Assembly: GCA_011503125.2 (NCBI GenBank)
Contig: WWBZ02000022.1
Coordinates: 930,001-994,000, forward strand
Length of the DNA: 64,000 nucleotides
Source of the DNA: Botryosphaeria dothidea
Taxonomy: Eukaryota; Ascomycota; Dothideomycetes; Botryosphaeriales; Botryosphaeriaceae
Reading direction: 5' to 3'
The position numbers and the translations under genes are program-made. The notes under the pieces were generated by a model. The model was given only the letters and a program-made list of their open reading frames with translations. It did not search any database and was not told the DNA's origin. The first letter of the stretch is position 1; each line of letters opens with the position of its first letter. Shown here in pieces: positions 23,858 through 36,509 of the stretch.

Positions 23858-26800
23858 AGCTGAGGACGAGACGGCAATCTATTGGATTGTATTCAAAATG
23901 TTTTCCCACATGAATGCAAGCTCAGACTCACCATCATTATGGCTCTCGATTTTAGCGATCAACCCGTCCACGAATTTTTGCTAGGAGGTAACACGGAAGC
24001 AATAGTGTCCTTACTCTTATTAGCTCTTTGCTCACCGTCAAGACGTTGGTTCCGTTTCACCCCTTTGCTCCACGCTTGAAAATTTTGACTGCAGTGACGG
24101 TGCCGATGCCATGAGAACCCTTGTTACTATTGCAGCCTTATCTTTCATGGCCAAATCAGAGAGTGCGGGAGAGGCCATGGCTATTTTACGGGGGAGAATT
24201 TAATGGGGTTGTTTCATTTAGCACTAACTGTCGGCTGCAGCACCCCTCTGCGTTCGAATGTTAGGGAAGCTCACCGCGAACGATCTTGACAGTTGCGGGG
24301 AAAATATAAATCTAGGATGAGATACCGCCGAAACCTTGTATTACACTCAACCATTAAAGATCTCTTGCCTCATTTGGACCTCGGCAAAGAATACCATTTG
24401 TTCGAGTGTGCAAGGATGGCAATGCGGAGTCTGAGCAATGAGTTTGCCTCAAGTTTCAAACAGCGCAAGACTGACGAATAGTCTGTGGACTTAACGTTCT
24501 GAGCCTGGTAATCAGGCCCTCGATATTGGAAACTGCTCGAAGTCCCGGAAATGTCATCGGGGTTCAGAGCGACTTATTTTTTAACCTTATCTGTTATGAC
24601 GTTTTTCTTACTTTCTACCTTGCTCCGTCAGAAAGTTTGAAACTCTTTTCCGTTGACTACAGTATCCCTACAGCGCTCAGCAGGGACCCATCAGGGGTGC
24701 CGGGAGTTAAGTTTCAGATGACGTATTTACATGCAGAATTAAAAAACCTCGAATTCTCTAAAGGTCGATGCTCAATGCCAAATGCACACACTGAATCGAT
24801 GGCTTCATTGCCTCTTTCATCCTACAGAACGGCGTGTGATCTACGTATGTCTCTCTGCCATGAATCAAATGGAATCTTGTTTTTCACCATGCTTTGAACG
24901 CAGACGTCTCATGTCGACAAATTGACAAAGAAGGTTCGAAACGTGTCAACTTAAAAGCGAGACTTGCAACCTTCGACGGTGAAACACAACAGGGATTTAG
25001 AATCATGACAACAAATGCTGCCGACAAAGCTTAGGATGAGCTGGACGATGTGTGCCGGAATTTCACTAGAGCCTTTTATGGGAAATATCACACCAAAACT
25101 CAACGAGCGAGAAAATGAATTCCATCCTCAAAGGTCGCGGAGTATTGAGGGTAGGCGCGGAGGGTCAACGGGGCTCGTGTACCTGCCAGTTTCAACTCCT
25201 CTCGTCTATCTTGGGGTCTTGCAGGCCGATGTGCGTTGACTGGATAATTTATCGTTGATCCCATGAAATACCTTGCACAGTCCCTGAGGCACAAAACGTC
25301 CAGAAGCTTCTCATTGGCCTAAGATGCCAATGAAGTCAGGTTTCGAGGCCCATCACATCAACCGATGAAGTCTGAGGTGAATCAATGGAGAAAGATGTGC
25401 AAAAGAAGGACATAGACTCTTAGATAACACGTTGTTGATCTGATCTGTTAAAAAACAGGGTAATTCGTAGCAATGATAGAGCTGATACTGTTAGCAAGCA
25501 GGCTAAATACTCTATATTAGGCGAGAGCCCGCATGAGGCTCAGAGACTGATTCGCAGCCATGCTAAAAAACTCAGAAAGAGCAACCACACAGGTTCCCCA
25601 AAGCCACACTTAAATCCAGGCAACAAACCAGCAGCTCATACGAACCTCAACAAAATCAAGCATCTCGACCGGTGAACGAGGCCTCACCACTCCATCGCAC
25701 CAAAATCAACATCAACCCTCCACCATAAAGGGCGAAAGGTGGAGTCAGCCTCGCATCTCCTACAGCCTCGCGAACGCGTCCTCAGCCCATTCAAAGTTCT
25801 CCCTTCGGACCCCAGTAGGCATCGCTGAGCCGCATCCAATAATAGAGGGCAAAAGCCAGGGGAATACACACAAAGGTGTGGAGGCTGAGGGCTGAAAGGC
25901 GTAGGCTGCCTGTTGCGCACCGGTGAGTCAAGGAAGGGAGGGAGAGTCCCGACTCCAACGGGGCTGCGCAACGGCGCAAGGGCGCAGATGCGCACGCGCG
26001 CACATGCGTATAGAAAAAAAAAGACAAGAATGTATGTACGTACGCCCCGCACAGCCAGAAAAAGCGTGCGCAAGGCAGCACATGCGCAAGACCGGAGGCA
26101 GCAGCATGACAGCAAGGGGCGAGATAGCTCACTGGTGTAAGACGGAAGTGAAGGCAGAAAAAGAAAAAAGATCCCGGTCTGTCGTGAAAGGGAGGTGTGA
26201 GAGAGAAAAAAGGCGGCGATGAATTATTGCCTGTTGTGACCCGCAAACTGGTTGAGAGGCGGAGCGGGAGGCGTAGAAAGTGGGTCTGGAATCCTGCCGG
26301 CGTGGCGCGACTATTTTCTGCAGGTGGTCGGTCCAAGAGAAGTTTCAATTAACTGGAGAGACAGCATGGGCAGCAACAAGGCGGCGAATGGAGTTGCTAA
26401 CGAAACGATTCGTACAATGATTGAGCAGCAGTTTGATTGATGACGAGCTTTTCAACGTCGCTCATGAGCAGTTGTTCCAATGGATATCGTTGTTCTTTAT
26501 CTGCGGCGCTGGTCACCTGGGATGGTGGCAGTAGTCTGTTTCTGCTGTGTATTTCTGAAGGCGCTGTACAACAACGCGAAGAACGGGCGCTTCAGACGGC
26601 ACGTCGGGACGACAGCGGCCCCTGTCGCTCTGTAACATTGTCAACCACGTGTGGCGCAAGAAACCCGCAATGCTCCGAAAACGTTCATGCAGGAGCGGCC
26701 TAGCGGCAGACGGATTGCACTCGGGCAGTCAGAGAACTGCGTCTGGATATTCTCGCATTGACCAATAGATGTCGAAGGGATAGGTCCTTCAGGAAATCAC

Positions 26801-29775
26801 CCGGGACTCGCCCGCCCTATGGACGGGAGTGGCTCGTCTGACACGCAGGTCGATGTCATTTTCGGGACAGAAAATGAGACTGCTCGCAAAAGAAGGATCG
26901 CTTGAAGATCCAAAGTGATCGACTGCACTAAAGAGTGGCTGTAAGCAACCATACTGAAGAGCATGAACCTACCGGATCAGGGAGTGCGCGAGAATGCGGA
27001 GAAGCACCATTTGGATGAAAGTTCTCTCAGCCATGGCTTGCGACGACATGCCAGCAACGTTCATCTTACACGCGTACATTTCCAGATCCCTGCCCGAGAC
27101 TGATGCCCAACGTGGTGCGCATTGAAAGGCTGCGAAGGCAACTATGAGGCTGCACCAGGCTGCCAAGTGCGGAGGCAATGAAGACTCCACTCTTTGCGAC
27201 TCAAAGGTGTTGCAGTAGACACGAAGGCTGTGCACACTTCAGAGCAGGGCGAGACGTGGAGATAGTGGTGAGGGGCACCTCGTTGTTGCTTTGCTGGGAG
27301 ATGTGCCCGCCGGTCTGGCGCATTTGGCAACAATGACTGTGCGATGATGTCTTGACTCCACTGGATACGCTCAAGAAGCGTGTCTCGTGGCCAGATGGCA
27401 GTTGGCGGTGTCGGTACGTAGCAGATGCCTCCGAACCCTGCGGCTGTCAGGGTGTAGCCGCTTGCTCGGCTCTCCAAGTGGCATAGCTGGGATGGTGGCA
27501 CTCTTACGTGTGCACCAGAAGCGAGGAGGTTAGCAGGGAGTAGTGTAGTTGATGGCACTGACCTGCAGCCAGTTGCGCCATCTTGCAGGCGCGGGGGTGC
27601 TGAATGGAGCGACGAAGGGGCACATCAGCACTGGAAGCAGGACTTCACGATGCCACGGATTTCCAGATCAAGAGAAGACGGTGGTGGTGGCGATGTCATA
27701 GCGCCGCTGCCAAGCTCGGACGGCGCCGCAGGCACATCGATGCACTTGTTGTCTGCATGAACGGAGAGCCAGGCCATCGGAGAGATCTGTTTGGCGCTCG
27801 ACGCGCGAATCAGGGCGGCGGGTCCACGGTGTCACGGCTCTGGACTCACGGCCGGTGGCCGGGAGGGCCTCCGCGATTCGTCGTGCTGCAGCTGCTCGAG
27901 TTGGTCACGCCGCATTCCCCTTGCCAATCATGCACCGTTGCCGCGTGGTGTTCACGGACTCGCAGCGCAGCAGGGAAGCCCGGCACGGGAGAGTCGATCA
28001 ACGATTTGCTGTCGGAAGCGAAGCGGCACGCCGCAAATGCGCATTTGTTGCCTTTGCGAGGCATTCCGTCGACGTGGACAGTCTGGACTCTAATGCCCTC
28101 AGCTTCCACGTTGGCCCGCTCCATTGGATGTCGCTGCGGCGCTGGCCGGGCCCGTCGCCGGGCGCAGCCGAAGAGGCAGATTCGGCGGAGAGTACAGGCG
28201 CGCGAAGAGCAGCAGGACAACGTCGAGGTGAAGAAAGCGGTCGACTGCCTGAGAATGACGGTTTCGGTACGACGTCGACGGGAGTGCCTGTTGCACAAGC
28301 CGTCTGGGGTAGAGCAGAGAGGGCTATCAGCTGACGGTTTAGGAAACCGTGGCAGGCAGCACAGTTGGCGGCGGCGGCTGTCTCACAGCGCTTCGTACGC
28401 AGGTCAGCGTGTGATTCGCAGGACTCGGTGTAGCTTATTCTCAGCCCTGCAGGGGAAGGGCAGTCTTTGCAGAGCGGGCACGAGCGAAGCAGAGCACGCG
28501 GGCCGGCTTCCCCAACGCTTCATCGGGCAGCAATTGTCGAGGCTGCGTGAACTCCAGTGAGCAGAACACGGCTAGAAGCGCTAGCATCTTCGAGAGCGAT
28601 CTCGCCGATGCAGAGAGCGTCTGCGGGCAACATCCCAGCAGGCCCCGGGGCACACCGCCAGGACATACTCGAGCTGCAGCATCGGAGGTGAGCGCTCAGC
28701 CGCTCGAGGGGTTGCAGTATTGGCTTGTCGCCGGTTGTGGCACTAGAGAGTGACGTCTGGCCGCGGGCGCTGGATCGCAGCGCGCTCACGAGATGCCGTC
28801 GCGGAGCACGTGGGATGAGGAGACTAGAAGACGACGAGACGGAAACTTGCCCAAGCAAGCAAGTGGATCACGACAAAGCCGTGGGTGATGCGCCAACGGC
28901 GGCAGCGGGCAGGCTGCTCCCGGAGCGCGAGCGCAGACTTTTTGCGTGGGCGGCGGGGATCCCCCGACCGGCGGCCCACCGCGCTCTAGGCCCTGCTGAG
29001 GTACCGCTGTTCGCTGCTCGCTGCCTCGCCTCGTGCGCTCGACGCTTCGGCTGCCTCGCCTCGCCCGGCTGGGGCTGTTGAGCGACGCCGGGCGGTACGT
29101 TGGCTGCGTGCGAGAGTGCTTCGGCCGGCCAGGGCTGCTGTTGACGGCCGGGATGCTGAGAGGGAGGGTTACGGCGGCCTGCGAGCTGCTGCGGGTGGAG
29201 CATGGCGCGCTGCGCGGCGCTGAAAGTGGTGTGGACGCTGCTGCGCTGATTGGGCGTGAGTTGGTGCGTGGAGGGCGATCGAGCCTCTGATCGGAGAGGT
29301 CAGCGTGGCTGGGTGCGTCTGCTCGCTCCCCATTTGGCGTCATCCGGAGAGGCCAAGGCTACCGTCGCTCACACCTGGACTGCAGCCCGCCCTCCGCGCT
29401 TAACCGTGGCTTGCTGCTCCTCCATGAATCGCATCAATCGAACGACCCCTCCAGCCGACTACAATAACACTCCAGTCCGCGCCGCACCCCCGCGATCATC
29501 TGCCGCAACACCACCATCCAAGACATATCAACCACCCAACGCCCTGCGGCTGACCAGGCTACTTCACCCTAAGAGCCTGCGCCTCCCTCGGTTCCCAATA
29601 CCCCTTCTCGGATCCGCGGCCCATGTTTCTTTTCATCCGTTAAATATATCCACGCCGTGTGACGACCACATGCTCCAAATACGACCCTTTTCCATACAAC
29701 ACTTGTAATCCGCTCACCCTCGCTTTTCACCTTCGACCTTTCATCCGACTTACCTAAATTTCCCTGCCATCGAAA
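23858..29775. other. Long gene-poor stretch
   Basis: No gene here that I can support. One faint hint is at 24237-24480: LDSCGENINLG, then a TGA, then DTAETLYYTQ in one frame, followed by a coherent-looking stretch (LGKEYHLFECARMAMRSL) in another frame ending at 24480. This could be a decayed coding segment of an unknown fungal family. 25680-26350 and 27.6-29.3 kb are GC-rich with overlapping arginine-rich or low-complexity ORFs on both strands, which I take as chance. 29400-29775 is pyrimidine-rich and probably the promoter and 5' UTR of the next gene. Confidence 0.5.
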
Positions 29776-31211
29776 ATGGCGCCCCACAACATCCACTGGC
29801 GTGACCTCGAATCGACGACAAGTAGTGGCAGCTCAAGACGCAGCGGCGGCAGCGACACCAGCGACGAGTCCTACAGATTAAGACGCAGCGCAGCAGCGGC
29901 GGCGGCAGCAGCGCAACCACGCAGTCAAAGACCGCCGCTCCCAAAGCCCGAAACGTGGCACGCGCCCACGGACCGTCGCAACGAGCAGTATTACTACGAT
30001 GAACCGGTTGAGTACTACGAGACGAGATCGTCGGTCGACACCTACGCATCTACTTCTGAGGAAGAGTTGGAAGAGGAAGAAGAGGAAGATGACTACCCAC
30101 CGTACGAGGTACCCGAGTACCGACACGAAGTCTTTCCCACCGACGCTGTCCCTGCAACACCCAGAGACTTTGCAGAACTTTTCCCGTCGTCAAGTAGGCT
30201 TTCCATCCGACACGACGACGCGACATTAGACGGCAACATGAACTTGCGCATCGACACACAGGTCGAGACGAGACGCGGAAAGCAATTGGTGACTCTCTTC
30301 CATCTCCGCATGCATGACTTGAAGAGCCGCGACTTTTCGCTTCGTCGGTATTGCAGAGACTCCGGTCGCGAGGTGTGTCATTCTATCCGCAAGTATCAGA
30401 AGCCTCCGTCGGAGCGTCCTGCGTTGCAGCGATCGTTTAGCAGCGCCATCGCCACGTTCCGACACAAGCCTGAGCGCAAGAGCTCCGCCCCATCGAGTCT
30501 CAAGCGCCAAGACTCTGGATATGGATCCATCGTTGCAGGTGATGATGAGTCACGCCCTAGGTCAGCGGGTCAGCCCAAGCGCGCGCAGCTGATGCCTACC
30601 AACACGATGAAGATGGAATTCTCGAACTACGCCCATGTGGACATCAAGCGCCGAGGCACCAAGTCAAGTAAGAGATATGAGTTTGAGTACTGGGGAGTGA
30701 GCTACACCTGGAAGCGTGTTTCCAAGCGCGACGGCAACTTCGACGAGATCTCTTACCACCTGACCCGGAGTGACAGCCCCAGGCCGCTCGCGCACATCGT
30801 CCCTGTGCCTCTGACCAACGCGCAAGCACGCGAGGAGGCAGCAAAGGGCGGCTGGATCCCTCCATGTTCCATGTGGATCAGCGACCAGTCGATAATCGAT
30901 GGTGGCGCAGACACTGCTGAGTAAGTACATCCATGCATGTTTATTGCCTCGGCGCATGTCCTAACCTCTTTGGCAGCGTGATTGTCTCATCCGGAATCTT
31001 GACCCTTGTGGACGACAGCATTAAGAATCACTTCCACTCCAAAGAGGCGACGCAGATCCACATTCCGCTGTCCAGAAACGCATCGTTCAAGCTGAACATG
31101 GACTACGTCGGCCCCAAGCGACTCATCGATGAAGTATTCCATCGTACCACGCGCGGTAGCACATCGCCGCGCGGGCCTACGCCGCTGCGGCGGACATCCG
31201 TGGAGGCGTGA
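29776..31211 (+). CDS. Conserved uncharacterised ascomycete protein (459 aa)
   Basis: Two exons, 29776-30920 and 30977-31211, joined in phase 2 across intron 30921-30976 (GTAAGT...GGCAG), giving 459 residues. The N-terminal third looks disordered: Ser/Gly/Arg-rich, an eight-Ala run (39-46), and a strongly acidic Glu/Asp tract (about 95-106). From about residue 153 it looks folded, with FHLRMHDLKSRDFSLRRYC around 175-193, then a basic Ser-rich linker, then MKMEFSNYAHVDIKR, KRYEFEYWGVSYTWKR and GGWIPPCSMWISDQS blocks. The C-terminus continues with VIVSSGILTLVDDSI and NMDYVGPKRLIDEVFHR. I recall this arrangement as widespread in Pezizomycotina without a known function. The paired beta-rich blocks might form a barrel, but that is a guess. 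There is no signal peptide or membrane segment, so it is probably cytosolic. Confidence 0.9.
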
Positions 31212-32909
31212 CCGCGGATGTTGCGGTCAGGCCTCACTCAATAGACGGGCGCGGTAATTTGCATCGCCATTTTTCTCGTACAAATTTTATTTTCCTGATT
31301 TCATAGACTTCTGTTGCCGACGAACGGCTTGTCGCGTTATCCGGGCAGCAGCGCACGCGTCGGGCGTACACCGCCTCGTGCGAAGCTGCAGGTGGCCGTC
31401 TGCTCCTGCTTGGAATCCCGTCATCCGCATCGCAAGACTTGCGTTTTCTGTAATCAGCATCGCCAGGTAGGGCTTGGGACAGGGCATCGGGTGCATAGCG
31501 GTGAGGCAAGGGCATGTTTCCTGGGATTGTTTGCTCTCGGTTTGTCCATGGGTGGGCGGTGGTGATTGGCATATTTTTGGAATTGCTTCTTTCGCGGAAT
31601 CGGGGCGGGCAACCTTGGAAGAAGGGGCCGCAGAGACGGGACGGGAAGGATCACGCTGCAAAATCATGACTGGCGTCCGGGACGGGATCTCCCTTTTGTA
31701 TTCCCACGGCCCGCACGACTATCGTATGAATGAATGAATCAAGACTCAAAGCGCTCTCACCGCCGTGCGCGAGAGAGTAGTAAAAGAAAAAAAAGTTTCA
31801 TGCTTGGCGCAGCCATTGCCTTGTGAGCGTCCGGGACCGCGTCGGCGGCGCCCATATGCGTGTATATGGCTCACCGTCCGTTCGTCCCGCGGATTCCCGA
31901 GCGCGATGGCCGTCACGCCATGCGGCAGACGGCCTTCAACCCATGTCGGTGCGACTTGGAGAGCAGCGAGGAAGTAGGTACCCGTAGGCGGTGACCGGTC
32001 GGCCCATGCCACACATGGCACAACCATCGTGCGGCTCTCGTCAGGCAGGCGTGCACGGGCACGCTGGACGGCCGACGGGAGGCACTGCTGGCGGGCACGG
32101 GCGGGGTGCACTTGGGGGGGGGGGGGGGGGAGACGTCGGCGACGTCTGCTCTGCTCCCGCCTGGTCGCAGCCGGCGGATGGCGCGCGGGCGTGGACGTCT
32201 ATGTGCTGCTGGTGAGGGCGACCCGAGCAAACGGACGGCGGCTTGATCTTTTTTTGCAGCGCTGCGGGCCATTGCCCACGTCGATCAAGTGCTAGGGCTT
32301 AGCGCTGTAGGGAAAAGACACGTCGCGGGCCGGCCAACTCACACTCGCAGCGTCGTCCTGTCTTGGGGCGGTCGGCCGGCAGTTCCGCTTCGCTCTCCGT
32401 CTCCTTGCTGGGCGGAGGGTGTGTTCGTGGAGCTCCGGCGCTGGCGGTGATGCTTGGGCTGATGCGCGCCTGCAGCAGCTGCGTTGGCAGGCGCGATGAG
32501 AGCCAGGCCTCTCGCGGCCCGGCCCACCAGTCTCCCGCCATGCCGGGTCCAGTGCGCACCGGGCCCCCTTCCAAATCATCGCTTGCGAAATGGCAGCAGA
32601 GGCAGCGCTGCAGCGCGGCTCAATAGTTGGATACCAAACGGCCAAGTCAATCATTGAACCACACCGTCTCACGGCCCCCTGCCACAGACGGCTCCCTACT
32701 GCTCCAACCTGAGCAAGGCATGGACGACATGGGATATAAGAATGACGCCCCAGCCAGACCACCACGCCAGAGCACACATCACACTCTGCAGTGAACAACA
32801 CATCCATTGACCGCTCCTTCCTCCCCTGCCAAAAACCATTCTTCTGCCCGGCCTCCGGCTAGTCGCCCACCTTCCCCACAACCATCGAAAGTCATTCACC
32901 ACCACAACA
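31212..32909. other. Intergenic region with a 17-G homopolymer
   Basis: No supported gene. It contains an uninterrupted run of 17 G at 32114-32130. Overlapping GC-rich ORFs occur on both strands without recognisable motifs. 32690-32909 is C/T-rich with an A-rich stretch just before the ATG, which fits the promoter and leader of the next gene. Confidence 0.6.
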
Positions 32910-33638
32910 ATGGCCAGCCGTCCCAGCTCGTGGCAGGAGAAGCTGCAGGGTGAGTCCCAAAATCTCAATTGCTGCCCAATCAACCATTGAGTGCTGACCC
33001 GTCTCACCGCCCCCCCCAGACTACTGCAGAGCCATCTCCTATCCGCCGCCCGTCTACAAGGAGTTCTCTGACCGGCGAGGTGAGTTGCAAAAACGTCGCG
33101 TTGCCCTGGCCCCGCGAGCCATCCCACGCCAATGCATGAAAATCTCCTCATCGTCCCTGCCGCCATTCCCGCCGCGACCCCCGTCAACGATCAATGTGTT
33201 TTTTTATTGCCACTGCACGCTTTGCTGCCCGGCACCAAACCCTCTTCCCGCCGCATCGGTTACCCCCTTGCTTCCCCGGATCAGCGAGAGAACGCCATCG
33301 ACGCATCATCCTCTTTCCCGAAACAGCCGAAACCGGCAATCATCCAATATCAACTACCCAAAACGCTCACCTGCCCACCATCCATTCTCACACACCGCAA
33401 CTTCCCTCCGCTTGAGTTCTATGACTGCTTGAAACGTCTGGAGCATTGACGCTGATTCTCTTTTCTTTTTCCCCTCACAGGAGGCCGTACCGCTTGGTCC
33501 AGCAGTGTCCACATCGGTAACATCAGCGTGCCGGCGCGCTTCTGGTACGACGGCCAGTACGTCGACAAGGCCAAGGAGGACGCCGCCGAGGTAGCCTTGC
33601 AGAGACTGTGCGGCGGCTCGCCGCAGCAGCGTTGGTGA
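32910..33638 (+). CDS. Small stand-alone dsRNA-binding-domain-like protein (85 aa)
   Basis: Built from splice signals: exon 1 32910-32949, intron to 33019 (GTGAGT, GCTGAC branch site, CCCAG), exon 2 33020-33079, intron 33080-33480 (401 nt, GTGAGT...CTCACAG), exon 3 33481-33638. All joins keep frame (258 nt). The product starts MASRPSSWQEKLQDYCRAI, continues PPPVYKEFSDRRGGRTAWSS and ends KAKEDAAEVALQRLCGG. This is the helix, three strands, helix order of a double-stranded RNA-binding domain: conserved Leu in helix 1, P-x-Y at strand 1, and the A-K-x-D-A-A-x-x-A-L second helix. It would bind dsRNA or act as a protein-protein adaptor. The last codons TTG-GTGAGC could instead be another donor, so the protein may continue in an exon I cannot see. 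Expression is unproven. Confidence 0.72.
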
Positions 33639-36509
33639 GCAACCACAGTCCGCCTTCCCCGCTCCTTCTAATGCACTCCATCTGCATCTCTTATCTCTCC
33701 CTTCAACCCCTCGCATATGCACCAAACGAGTGGTACACTGACCGCCACACGCGCGATGCCAGATACCCTTGCCGATGCTTGCTTTGCCTGCCGCGTCTTT
33801 GCGCAATCGCCAATTTCATGATACCACCTGCCGCGCGTTGCGAAACCCACCAAAAGTTGCCACTCCACTACCACCCTTCAGTCGCGGTTTAGACGAGGGG
33901 GAAGGCTCAGGCTGTTACGTTGATGGACGATGGGATGGAATGGGAGTTTTTACCGACGTGCCTATTAGCACTATTGTCACCACCACGTTGTTTTCTTCCT
34001 ACCATCTTCTCAAACCCCCCTTCACCATTTCCTTGCTACCCTTCTTCCCCTCCCTTTGAATCGGCCAGCGGCCCGATCTTCACCTTTGCCTAACCTTTTG
34101 ATGATCCCATTTCCTCGATTTATCTCATTGACTTGGAATGACTTTACTCAACATTGGATTTTTTGGGGGTTCTGGGGGTTCACATTGGAGGAGTTCACAT
34201 CGACATTTTTTTTTTCTTGGATATTGGCGTAGGAGAACAGCGCTCTCAGTGATGGGTCATCTTTTCATCACTTTTTCGTATTCCACTGGAGCGAGGGGTT
34301 CTTCGGGCGCAAACAAACCAACAAACAAGTTTTCGAATGCTTTTCAATTTTTCTCTCTTCTTCATCACACTTCTCCCATGACTTCTTTTTCGAACATGTC
34401 TTTTATCGTGTACGCTAAGCTACCTTACATGAGAGAAATGATCTCTTCGACGCTACTCCATTTCTTGGAGTGAGCGCATGTCTTCCCTCACCAATAAGTT
34501 CCCTTTTAGCCTGTCCCTAATGCTTCGTCATGATTGGATGCTCTCATGCATGTTTCACAAGAACCATCCCTCGTCTGCCTCGGTGTTCTCACCGCATGAG
34601 CTGGAGAGAACATTGGATTGCTCATTCGTAACGAATACCGGGGGAGCTTTTACCTCTATTAATGACTGGGTGGCCGTTTTTTCCTGATTCTTTTCCCTCC
34701 TGTTGCCATTTTACCTGCTCGTTTATTACGTCGTTGTCGTCGGCTACCTGAATTGCTTTTCTCGTACCCCTCCAACCGCGGCTCGCGTGCCGCGTCCTGC
34801 ACCCTGAAAATTTTTTTGCGAAGCGGGGGAAATCAAAAAAAGCACAAAATTTGCCTCCCATTATGCAAACAAGAAAAACCGAAGTGAATACTATATCTTC
34901 TTTACTGAATACTTATCGAAGTGTGGGAACGTCAAAAAAAAAAGACCCCGTCTGTGCTTGTTGAAATGTTGAAGCGGAGAAGTTTTCCTTGCCGCCGTCG
35001 GCCGGAACGATCCGTCCCGAGCGGCGTGGGGTCCCGCTCTTTTGCCATTGTTTCACTTCTCTCCTCCACCTCCAAAAACTCCTTCTCGCGCGAAGGTCCT
35101 CATCGTCCGACCCTCAGCCACGCTCCCCCGGATGAGCGACGTCGTATTCCCTGGCGATCCGGCCGAGTGGGCTTCAGCTCGGGTGATCGGCGGGTGAGCG
35201 TGGGGGTTGTTGGGTTTGTTTTTTACGAAGGGAAGCGGGAGTCACGCCATCAGCAGGTGGTGGCGGCGTTTGGCCGTGGGTGAGAGAAACAAGAGAAAGT
35301 GGCGATGCTGGCTCTCCCGCGTCGAGTGCCGGATGGGTTTATTCGTCCCCGCGGGGTTGGCTCTCTTTTTTTTTTTTTTGCAGCCGGAGATCTGCGTTGC
35401 CTGGACCCGTCCGAAAATGCTTGGGAAATGTCCGTCATTGCTCACTCGCTTAATCCTGTTCGATGCACGATGGCATCACGCACGTCGATGTGGGCGTTCG
35501 GAATTTGCGTTCCTTGTCCGGCGGGTTTGAGTGGTGGGTTGGCTTTTTTGGGGTCCGGTGGATGGGGTCGCAGGCGCTGGGTGCTGCAGTGAATTGAGTT
35601 TGCGTCCTGCATCGATCCGTCTGGTTCCTCCTTCCCATTTGAGAGCGTCGCAGCAGTGGAGTCATGCTCTATCACTCAGCAGAATTCCATGCTTTGTCCG
35701 TTCGTCAGGGCAATCCGGCCTCGGTAAGACCGGATGACCGTCTGCTCTACCTGTTCGGGACCACACTTGCTGTTGCAAGACCTTCTGGAAGCTCTTGAAG
35801 GCGACTATGGTGGAGATCAAGAGGCATGCCTCGGGTAGGTATGGGCTTGCTAAGCGAGAATAGTAAGCTCGGAAGGGCAATAACGGAGAAGAGTAAGCAC
35901 CAAGCATGACGGGCTTTGGGATTGGTGGCATTGGATCCAGGTCTTGTGGTTCGCCTCTCAAGAGCATCATTGCTGGTAAGTGACAAAAGCAATATGGGCT
36001 GTTACCTTGCTCATAGTACAATATATCACTTTTTCCCGACCATCTGGGCATTGGGTTGTCCCCTTATTAGTTTCTACTTTAGACCGTCCGACATGGGCCA
36101 TCAAAATCAAGTATCTGCAAAAAAAAACTATGATTACAAATGTAGATTGCCCAACGTTGGATGCAAGCCACACGTATCCCTGAGGTGACCTTCTGCTTGG
36201 CTTTTCGTTGGATCTTTCCACGTGAAATTCAATGGATCAAAAACTTAGTCTCCTAAAACCCTAAGCCGTAGGTAACTCCAAGTAGAAAGGATGCTACTAA
36301 GTGTGTCAGGAAAATTGATTTTTGGAGCTCTGGAATGCATACTTTGATTTGGGCAGTATCTCAGATCACGTGTTCCCCTGCGGCGTGGCAACAATTTTTA
36401 ACTCAGCGTTACTTGCTGCCTGTTCTTCTTCCAGATTCCTACTGACATCCAAAACAATTCAACATATCATCTACCTCACCAAAGCTCCGTATAGAAACTC
36501 ACTTCCGGT
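33639..36509. other. Intergenic, no gene seen
   Basis: Pyrimidine-rich and low-complexity stretches around 33.9-34.5 kb and several short ORFs of 60-130 codons without motifs. If the dsRBD gene has a further exon it would lie at the left end of this stretch. Confidence 0.55.

Noticed and set aside
25684..26348. Two overlapping minus-strand ORFs (143 and 185 codons) with hydrophobic Phe/Leu-rich stretches
   Set aside because: The hydrophobic runs come from A-rich tracts on the plus strand, and each frame is as good as the other. No family resemblance.
27604..28560. 318-codon plus-strand ORF and its overlapping ORFs on both strands
   Set aside because: GC-rich DNA with long open frames in several registers; Arg/Ser/Trp-rich product without motifs, and no splice pattern or start context that favours it.
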